A stretch of DNA of 10,936 bases from an uncultured Clostridia bacterium (lineage in GTDB: Bacteria > Bacillota > Clostridia > Lachnospirales > Anaerotignaceae), in the NCBI GenBank assembly GCA_947036475.1, contig CAMQRG010000051.1:1-10936 (forward strand), given 5' to 3'. The notes beneath the pieces were generated by a model. The model worked only from the letters and a program-made list of their open reading frames with translations, had not been told where the DNA came from and did not search any database. A program made the translations under genes and the position numbers. Shown one piece after another: positions 7,116 to 10,936 of this stretch. How positions within the stretch are numbered: position 1 is the first letter of the stretch; each line of letters opens with the position of its first letter.

Positions 7116-7143
7116 AGGATAAATAGCTGTCTTCGCCTGACAA
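7116..7143 (-). promoter_or_regulatory. Candidate proximal copA promoter overlapping the palindrome
   Basis: On the minus strand TTGTCA (7143-7138), inside the palindrome, is followed after 16 nt by TATCCT (7121-7116). The leader to the copA ATG would be about 25 nt and would carry the GGGAGGTG ribosome site. The -35 box lies in one arm of the palindrome, so a protein bound there would block or stimulate this promoter. The -10 is a 4/6 match, so confidence is modest. Confidence 0.35.
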
Positions 7144-7168
7144 GGGGATATCCCCTTGTCAGGCGAAG
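7131..7168. repeat. 38-nt perfect palindrome upstream of copA
   Basis: The 19-nt half CTTCGCCTGACAAGGGGAT is followed directly by its exact reverse complement, with no spacer and no mismatch. The centre is GGGGATATCCCC. It lies 48 nt upstream of the copA start. There is no T-run on either side, so it is not an intrinsic terminator. It is the right place for a metalloregulator operator but is longer than usual ones. In RNA it would be a long hairpin, and in DNA it could extrude as a cruciform. Confidence 0.85.
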
Positions 7169-7207
7169 GTATGGTTAGTTATGGAAAACTTTCTTTTTTC
7201 TGCTTAG

Positions 7208-7236
7208 AGTGTAATCTATTTTCCTTTTCCTGTCAA
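7208..7236 (-). promoter_or_regulatory. Strong predicted distal copA promoter
   Basis: On the minus strand a consensus -35 TTGACA (7236-7231) is separated by exactly 17 nt from TACACT (7213-7208). Transcription would begin near 7201 and give a leader of about 118 nt containing the palindrome as an RNA hairpin. This is the best-scoring promoter in the divergent region by eye. Confidence 0.6.
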
Positions 7237-7243
7237 CAGCCTT

Positions 7244-7258
7244 TGTGACTGTGTCACA
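7244..7258. promoter_or_regulatory. Dyad next to the distal copA -35 (possible operator)
   Basis: TGTGAC-TGT-GTCACA is a perfect 6-bp dyad with a 3-nt spacer, centred 17-18 bp upstream of the -35 hexamer of the distal copA promoter. The half-sites resemble those of Crp/Fnr-family regulators (TGTGA...TCACA), but the spacing is one base shorter than the Crp consensus. Its position would suit an activator, but no regulator gene is present to pair with it. Confidence 0.35.
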
Positions 7259-7260
7259 GA

Positions 7261-7440
7261 TTAAGAAGCTATCCGTAGATTATCTACGCACATTTTGCTT
7301 CATCTTTTCCGGCAGTCTTTGTCGCGTTTCCTTGCCGTACCACTCGGTATGCCTGCAAAAAAGCTCCTTGTCTGCCGAAAAATCTGACTGCGTAATCTGC
7401 ACGTACCTTATTTACGGATAAGTTCTAAAGCTGTAAGGCT
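7261..7440. repeat. Degenerate repeat-like stretch in the copA / nim-like divergent region
   Basis: This part of the 474-base gap 7084-7557 has no supported gene. It contains a perfect dyad CGTAGAT-T-ATCTACG (7274-7288) and a larger stem TTTTCcGGCAG (7305-7315) with CTGCCGAAAA (7372-7381). Inside that stem is a small hairpin around 7336-7351 (TACC/GGTA core). The composition, with T-rich and A-rich flanks around CGGCAG/CTGCCG, resembles dispersed palindromic elements I associate with Clostridia genomes, but I cannot confirm copies from this window. From 7441 to 7557 I see only the promoter and ribosome site of the next gene. Confidence 0.3.
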
Positions 7441-7498
7441 TGTGGAAGTTTGAGGCGAAGTTCTCCTTTTATTCTGTATGGAAAAAGGAAAAAAACAC

Positions 7499-7528
7499 TT
7501 CCGCCGCAGCGAAAGTTTGTGTTAAACT
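7499..7528 (+). promoter_or_regulatory. Predicted promoter of the Nim-like gene
   Basis: An extended -10, TGT followed by TAAACT, is at 7520-7528, with a weak -35 (TTCCGC, 7499-7504) 18 nt upstream. The leader would be about 23 nt and contains ACGGAGGGG before the ATG at 7558. Confidence 0.4.
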
Positions 7529-7557
7529 ATGGAAAAAGGCAAACGGAGGGGAACGAT

Positions 7558-8043
7558 ATGAAAGAAGGAAGGCCGATGCGCCGGAAAGACCGGCTCGCAT
7601 CTGAGGAAAAAGCGCGGGAAATCATCGCACGCGCGGAATATGGCACGTTTATGACGGCAGATCAAACAGGTATGCCATACGGCGTAGCAGTTTCACATGC
7701 TGTGGAGGGCGATAAAATCTATTTCCACTGTGCGCCGGAGGGCCGCAAGCTGGATAACCTGCGGGAAAACCCGAGGGTCTGCATGAGCTTTGTTTCTTCG
7801 GTATATATTGATGAGGAGGCGCATACCCATCGCTTTGAAAGCGCGATTGCAGAGGGGACGGCGGTTATAGTGGAGGAGCAGGCGGAACAGGTGCATGCCC
7901 TGCGGCTGATTTGCGGGAAATACGCGCCGGGCTCATTCAAGGATACGGACGAGTATATTCTGGGGCGGCTGGGCGTTACGGCTGTCTGCCGTATGGATAT
8001 GGAAACGCTCTGCGGAAAGGTGAATGAAAGGCCGAAAAATTAA
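7558..8043 (+). CDS. PNPOx-family flavin-binding protein, Nim-like
   Basis: This is a 161-residue protein of the pyridoxamine 5'-phosphate oxidase-like split-barrel superfamily, closest in pattern to the NimA/COG3467 group. That group binds FMN and includes 5-nitroimidazole reductases. Supporting motifs are MRRKDR (7-12), the beta-strand pair GTFMTADQTGMPYGVAVSHAV (29-49), DKIYFHCAPEGRKLDNLREN (52-71), where YFH and the GxKxD-type turn are family hallmarks, and NPRVCMSFVSS (71-81). Members named Nim can inactivate metronidazole, but most chromosomal relatives have no known substrate, so resistance is not inferred. ATG 7558 is chosen for the GGAGGGG six bases upstream; ATG 7576, giving the family-typical MRRKDR N-terminus, is an alternative. 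It stands alone between divergent copA and a convergent amidase. Confidence 0.8.
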   Translation: MKEGRPMRRKDRLASEEKAREIIARAEYGTFMTADQTGMPYGVAVSHAVEGDKIYFHCAPEGRKLDNLRENPRVCMSFVSSVYIDEEAHTHRFESAIAEGTAVIVEEQAEQVHALRLICGKYAPGSFKDTDEYILGRLGVTAVCRMDMETLCGKVNERPKN

Positions 8044-8305
8044 AGCAGTGCCGCGCTCAGACTGTCAAAAAAACTATTTTTGTGCAGCGGAAGGGTTCGG
8101 GAAACGAAGCGTTTCCCGAGTGGAATCCGCAGAGCGGGCTTTGCTCGTTCGAGGAAAAGGGCGAGTTTCAAGGCTTTCTGCGGTTTTCAGAAAGCCGATG
8201 GAACAAGTCCCTTTATACCAACAGTTCCTCAAAAAAGGCTTGAAGGCGAAGCCTGAGCCTTTTTTGACACGCTGGGAGCGGCACAGCTGGAAAGCAGTGC
8301 CGCTC
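8042..8305. repeat. Structured intergenic element with 13-bp direct repeats and multiple hairpins
   Basis: AAAGCAGTGCCGC occurs at 8042-8054 and again at 8291-8303. Between them a long imperfect inverted repeat (8048-8072 with 8260-8284, 21 of 25 positions complementary) encloses several hairpins. These are GCGGA/TCCGC (8087-8091, 8126-8130) around a perfect 10-bp stem TCGGGAAACG/CGTTTCCCGA (8097-8106, 8110-8119), GAGC/GCTC (8132-8135, 8143-8146), and a perfect 9-bp stem GGCTTTCTG/CAGAAAGCC (8172-8180, 8188-8196). The right arm GAGCGGCAC (8276-8284) can instead pair with GTGCCGCTC (8297-8305), so two exclusive folds exist. It fills the space between convergent genes. I do not recognise an RNA family; a non-autonomous mobile element or an ncRNA are both possible. 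Confidence 0.55.
8231..8265. terminator. Bidirectional intrinsic terminator between Nim-like gene and amidase
   Basis: AAAAAAGGCT (8231-8240) and AGCCTTTTTT (8256-8265) form a perfect 10-bp stem whose loop has a further GGC-GAA-GCC core. The T-run on either strand allows it to stop the plus-strand Nim-like transcript and the minus-strand amidase transcript. CCTGAGCCTTTTT inside it is identical to the end of the other convergent terminator at 4511-4523. Confidence 0.75.
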
Positions 8306-8322
8306 TTAAAAATGTTAATTTT

Positions 8323-9132
8323 TTATGTATCCTGTTCAAGACTTTCCAGATAGCGGCAGATTGCCCTGTAATATGCCGCGGCGGCTTTTTTGCAGCCGTC
8401 CTCTGTTCCGAAACTCTCCACATCTGCCGCGTTTGTGATAAAGCACTGTTCCGCAAGTACGGCCGGACATTCCATATGCTTCAGTATGCCAAAGGTATCG
8501 TAATCGTAGACCGTTGTATCGGTGGAATCCAGCAGTACCTTTTCGTCATTTTCATCATAATAGCCGAAACGAACGCCGTCTGTCCCGCGCAGACGCGCAC
8601 CGACCGTCTGAAATTCTCCTGCAATCAGCTGTGCAAAAACCATGCTGGCATCGTGGTTGGCGTATCCGGGCGGGGAAGGGTAGCACTCGAAGCCGTTTGC
8701 ACTGGGGTCATCGCTGGCGTTGCCATGTATGGAAAGCAGGATATCCGGTTCCCGCTTACTCAGTTTTTCATTGCGCTCGGTGATGCTTTTGCCCTCGCCT
8801 TCCTTCCGCGAAAGGACAATCCGGAAACGCCCGTCCGCCTCAAGCAGTTCTTTCAGTTCTGCGGTGGTGCGTTCTGTCAGCTCAATTTCCTGTATGATGC
8901 CTTCCGCGCCGACGTCTTCGCCGCCATGCCCCGCGTCCAGCGCGATGGTGTAGGGTCTGGCTGTGCTGTAATACACAAGAAACCCACAATAGCCAATGGC
9001 AAAAAGCACTGCCGTAAGAAGTATCCTGCGCAGAATGCCTCCGCGGCGTTTGCGTTTCCGTCTGCGCTTCTCCGGTTTTTCGCGCCTGCCGCGCTTTGGC
9101 GGCTCGTATTCCCTCCAGTTTTTCCCCTTCAT
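8323..9132 (-). CDS. Membrane-anchored N-acetylmuramoyl-L-alanine amidase (Amidase_3)
   Basis: This is a zinc amidase that cleaves the bond between N-acetylmuramic acid and the stem peptide of peptidoglycan. The 269 residues start with a very basic cytoplasmic tail (1-37, mostly Arg/Lys), then one transmembrane segment (about 38-56, LLTAVLFAIGYCGFLVYY), then the Amidase_3 domain (61-265) outside the membrane. Predicted zinc ligands are H69 in DAGHGG, E82 in IIQEIELTE, and H136 in SIHGNA; the catalytic glutamate is E228 in PAVLAEQCFITN. No SPOR, LysM, SH3 or other wall-binding repeat is present, so the anchor alone places it. ATG 9132 follows AGAGGCGG. It lies 60 nt after the flavoprotein gene on the same strand and may be its downstream operon partner. 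CwlD-like sporulation amidases have a similar layout, but I cannot assign that role. Confidence 0.9.
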   Translation of the reverse strand: MKGKNWREYEPPKRGRREKPEKRRRKRKRRGGILRRILLTAVLFAIGYCGFLVYYSTARPYTIALDAGHGGEDVGAEGIIQEIELTERTTAELKELLEADGRFRIVLSRKEGEGKSITERNEKLSKREPDILLSIHGNASDDPSANGFECYPSPPGYANHDASMVFAQLIAGEFQTVGARLRGTDGVRFGYYDENDEKVLLDSTDTTVYDYDTFGILKHMECPAVLAEQCFITNAADVESFGTEDGCKKAAAAYYRAICRYLESLEQDT

Positions 9133-9192
9133 GCTACCGCCTCTTTCGTACTTTTCGGGCGTTTTGAAAAACCCGTCTGTTGAATCTGTTTA

Positions 9193-9774
9193 TTATGTAT
9201 AAATATGTTTTCCAAATTCGTATGCCCGTTGCAGATGGGGCGTTTTGTCAATCTGCGGTTTGCCATTTGTATCCCCACAACCACTGGCAAGGAGCATTCC
9301 TCTATCCTGAAATCCAATGTAATTGACAATGGCAAAGCGATAATAGGAAACGGCCTGTTCAAATGTCCAGAAAAGATCATCCGCCGCAGTCATCAGCAGG
9401 GCGCAGTCCCGAACGGGATACCGCTCGTATCTGCCAAGCGGAGGGTTGTTATCTGGTTCCGCAATACAGTAAAAACGCTCTATAAACGCCTTTATCCGCG
9501 ATGAAAATGTCCAAAAATAAAGCGGAGAGGCGAACACAATGCAGTCCGCAGCTTTGATTTTGGGAACAAGGTCATTGAAAGAATCCTTTTGGACGCAGGG
9601 CTTCCCGAAGCGGCACGCATTACAGCCCAGACAGCCCTTTACTTCATGTTTTATCAGGGAAATGATTTCGACTTCGTGGCCGCTTTCTACCGCGCCGCGG
9701 GCAAAGTTCTGCACCAGCTGGGCGGTGTTTCCGTTTGCTCTGCCGCCGCCTTGTATAACAAGAATTTTTTTCAT
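9193..9774 (-). CDS. Isf-like iron-sulfur flavoprotein / NADPH-dependent FMN reductase family
   Basis: This is a 193-residue flavodoxin-fold protein. The N-terminus MKKILVIQGGGRANGNTAQL carries the FMN phosphate loop, and SPLYFWTFSSRIKAFIERF (83-101) is the second flavin-binding segment of the FMN_red/flavodoxin_2 group. Between them is a compact cysteine cluster C48-X2-C51-X2-C54-X5-C60. It fits the CX2CX2CX4-7C [4Fe-4S] motif described for iron-sulfur flavoprotein Isf of methanogens and clostridia. Such proteins transfer electrons, in some species to O2, H2O2 or quinone-like acceptors; the partner here is unknown. ATG 9774 has GGAGGG six bases upstream. ATG 9780 directly abuts that site, and longer starts up to 9906 run into thiD, so both are rejected. 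It lies 34 nt downstream of thiD and is probably co-transcribed. Confidence 0.82.
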   Translation of the reverse strand: MKKILVIQGGGRANGNTAQLVQNFARGAVESGHEVEIISLIKHEVKGCLGCNACRFGKPCVQKDSFNDLVPKIKAADCIVFASPLYFWTFSSRIKAFIERFYCIAEPDNNPPLGRYERYPVRDCALLMTAADDLFWTFEQAVSYYRFAIVNYIGFQDRGMLLASGCGDTNGKPQIDKTPHLQRAYEFGKHIYT

Positions 9775-9808
9775 CTTCATCCCTCCAATTTCAATGGATT
9801 CTGATAGT

Positions 9809-10624
9809 TCAGCCCCTGATTTCTTCCCATATCCCAGCCTTTTGGTAAAGCTCATAGAAATGGTTCGTAGGACCAACGCCCTTGCCGATATCCAGCGCGT
9901 GCGCAATGGCGGTGGTAATATAGTCCTTAGCCGTCCGGACAGACTCCTCTACGCTTTTGCCTTTTGCAAGGTTTGCGGCGATACAGGAGGACAATGTGCA
10001 GCCTGTGCCATGAGTATTTTTGGTGGCAATGCGGCCGGATTGAAAGAGGGTGATTTTTTCCCCGTCAAACAGCAGGTCGGTTGCGTCGTTTTCCAGATGG
10101 CCGCCCTTTATCAGTACGTTTTTTGCGCCCATTGCATGAATGGCACGTGCCGCCTGCTCCATTGCCGGAAGGTCCGCAATTTTCAGCCCTGTAATGACTT
10201 CTGCTTCCGGCAGGTTGGGCGTTACGACATACGCCAGCGGCAGGAGCCGTTTGATAAGCGTTTCTTTTGCTTCTGGCTGCATAAGGTCGAATCCGCTTTT
10301 GGAAATCATAACGGGGTCTGCTACGATGTTATTGGGACGGTACTGCTCCAGCTTATCCGCAATGGCGTTTATGGTTTCAATCTGGGAAACCATGCCGATT
10401 TTGACCGCGCTGACTGGGATATCCGTAAAAATTGCGTCAATCTGCCCGCGTATGATTTCCGGCGCGATATCCTGACAGCCGAATACGCCCTGTGTATTTT
10501 GTACGGTTACGGCGGTTATGACGCTCATGCCGTATGTCCCCTGTGCGGAAAATGTTTTCAGGTCTGCCTGTATGCCTGCACCGCCGCAGGAATCCGAACC
10601 GGCGATTGTCAGTACGTGTTTCAT
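9809..10624 (-). CDS. thiD: Hydroxymethylpyrimidine / HMP-phosphate kinase ThiD
   Basis: This cytoplasmic kinase phosphorylates 4-amino-5-hydroxymethyl-2-methylpyrimidine to HMP-P and then HMP-PP, the pyrimidine donor for thiamine phosphate. The 271 residues have normal ThiD length and ribokinase fold. Visible motifs are AGSDSCGGAGIQADLKT (8-24), AVTVQNTQGV (38-47, with the substrate-binding Gln), DPVMISKSG (103-111), TPNLPEAEVITG (135-146), and HGTGCT (205-210), which holds the anion hole and catalytic cysteine. No ThiE domain is fused. ATG 10624 follows GGGAGGGG. A TPP riboswitch and terminator lie upstream, which strongly supports the thiamine assignment over pyridoxal kinase. No other thi gene is in the window, so it may act in salvage or pair with thi genes elsewhere. 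Confidence 0.96.
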   Translation of the reverse strand: MKHVLTIAGSDSCGGAGIQADLKTFSAQGTYGMSVITAVTVQNTQGVFGCQDIAPEIIRGQIDAIFTDIPVSAVKIGMVSQIETINAIADKLEQYRPNNIVADPVMISKSGFDLMQPEAKETLIKRLLPLAYVVTPNLPEAEVITGLKIADLPAMEQAARAIHAMGAKNVLIKGGHLENDATDLLFDGEKITLFQSGRIATKNTHGTGCTLSSCIAANLAKGKSVEESVRTAKDYITTAIAHALDIGKGVGPTNHFYELYQKAGIWEEIRG

Positions 10625-10671
10625 GTGTAACCCCTCCCTAATATGGTCGATTTTTTACGCTTATCAAAGAA

Positions 10672-10701
10672 GGCACAACAGCTGCCGGAGCCTGTTGTGC
10701 C
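10672..10701 (-). terminator. Intrinsic terminator of the TPP riboswitch expression platform
   Basis: On the minus strand a perfect 10-bp stem (GGCACAACAG with CTGTTGTGCC, 10-nt loop) is followed by TTCTTTG. It lies between the aptamer and the thiD ribosome site, so TPP binding would end transcription early. The base of the 5' arm, GGCAC, can also pair with GTGCC of the aptamer (complement of 10810-10814), giving a plausible antiterminator. That second pairing is inference. Confidence 0.8.
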
Positions 10702-10722
10702 TGTTCTGCAAGTGAAGTGGCG

Positions 10723-10822
10723 TGCTTCCCTACGCTGGCATGACCCAGATCAGGTAAAAGGGTAACGGCGTGCATGACAAAAAAAATCCCGTTTCTCAGC
10801 CGCAGATGCGGCACCCCCAGCA
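10723..10822 (-). promoter_or_regulatory. TPP riboswitch (THI element) of thiD
   Basis: Read on the minus strand, the conserved thi-box pieces occur in order: TGCTGGGGGTGCC, CTGAGA (10799-10794), ACC then CTGATCTGG (10753-10745), and GCGTAGGGAAGC (10735-10724). TGCT and AGCA close helix P1. An optional P3a stem is present (AACGG pairing with CCGTT), with an unusual run of T in its loop. The element binds thiamine pyrophosphate and represses the thiD transcript. Confidence 0.96.
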
Positions 10823-10837
10823 ATGCTTATTATGGTA

Positions 10838-10866
10838 ACGATAACACGTTTCCCTGCCGCTGTCAA
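10838..10866 (-). promoter_or_regulatory. Predicted thiD promoter
   Basis: On the minus strand TTGACA (10866-10861) is followed after 17 nt by TATCGT (10843-10838), with a TG one base before the -10. Transcription would begin near 10831, just ahead of the TPP aptamer. Confidence 0.6.
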
Positions 10867-10886
10867 TGGGGAAAAGGAGGGAAGGA

Positions 10887-10936
10887 GTGTCCAAACGCGC
10901 AGTTAAAGAAAGTCAAAAAGAGAAAATGGGACAGCC
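10887..10936 (+). CDS. 5' end of a gene, possibly a MATE-family efflux transporter (cut by window end)
   Basis: AAGGAGG at 10874-10880 is followed six bases later by GTG at 10887, then 16 open codons to the window edge, MSKRAVKESQKEKMGQ. A polar N-terminus ending in KMG is common at the start of clostridial MATE transporters, but this is too short to assign a family with any certainty. It is divergent from thiD, and its ribosome site lies right next to the thiD -35 box. A thiamine-related transporter is an alternative. Confidence 0.4.
   Translation, partial: MSKRAVKESQKEKMGQ

Noticed and set aside
7084..7143. N-terminal extension of CopA by 20 residues
   Set aside because: It translates the palindrome and promoter; the HMA domain and a good ribosome site support ATG 7083.
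7131..7168. The palindrome as an intrinsic terminator
   Set aside because: Neither strand has a T-run after it, and it lies at the 5' side of copA, not at a gene end.
8042..8305. Reading the folded region as a CRISPR array or tRNA
   Set aside because: There is one pair of direct repeats with no regular spacing, and no cloverleaf with CCA or T-loop motif.
8024..8353. 109-codon plus-strand frame overlapping the Nim-like gene end
   Set aside because: It is read through hairpins and the terminator, has no ribosome site or domain, and overlaps the amidase end.
9539..10630. 363-codon plus-strand frame across thiD and the flavoprotein gene
   Set aside because: It is antisense to two well-supported genes and their ribosome sites.

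Overview
This window is about 10.9 kb from what looks like a Gram-positive anaerobe of the class Clostridia (Bacillota), probably a gut Lachnospirales/Oscillospirales-type lineage. That placement is an inference. It rests on strong AGGAGG-type Shine-Dalgarno sites, sigma-A-like promoters with extended -10 boxes, a Nim-like flavin protein, an Isf-type iron-sulfur flavoprotein, a TPP riboswitch with a transcription terminator, and roughly 50% GC. The left edge is not biological: bases 2-35 match the Illumina Nextera transposase adapter, so the window starts at a contig end and the first gene is cut.

Layout. (1) 37-2604, plus strand: the 3' part of a branched-chain amino acid (LIV-I/HAAT family) ABC importer operon, livM (5' truncated), livG and livF, with overlapping stop and start codons. 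It ends in an 89-nt imperfect hairpin that abuts the next promoter. (2) 2745-4309, plus: cysK (O-acetylserine sulfhydrylase) coupled by a one-base TGATG overlap to a TraX-family membrane protein. (3) 4310-4527: a nested, multi-arm inverted-repeat element between convergent genes. (4) 7083-4528, minus: a Cu(+) P1B-type ATPase (CopA) whose reading frame continues through a linker into a CopZ-like HMA domain. That domain has its own AGGAGG and ATG, so it may also be made as a free chaperone. (5) 7084-7557: a divergent regulatory region with a 38-nt perfect palindrome, two candidate copA promoters, smaller dyads and a degenerate repeat-like stretch. (6) 7558-8043, plus: a Nim/PNPOx-family flavin-binding protein. 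(7) 8044-8322: a second structured intergenic element with a 13-bp direct repeat at its ends, several perfect hairpins and a bidirectional terminator. (8) 10624-8323, minus: thiD, an Isf-like flavoprotein and a membrane-anchored Amidase_3 cell-wall hydrolase. thiD is preceded by a clear TPP riboswitch, an intrinsic terminator and a promoter. (9) 10887 onward, plus: the first 16 codons of a gene, possibly a MATE transporter, divergent from thiD.

The coding content is ordinary housekeeping: amino acid uptake, cysteine synthesis, copper export, thiamine salvage and wall remodelling. The parts worth a second look are non-coding or at gene junctions: the continuous CopA-CopZ frame with a strong internal start, the palindrome in front of copA, and the two elaborate inverted-repeat elements between convergent genes. 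I see no defence system, CRISPR array, transposase, tRNA or rRNA, and I do not claim a wholly new system.
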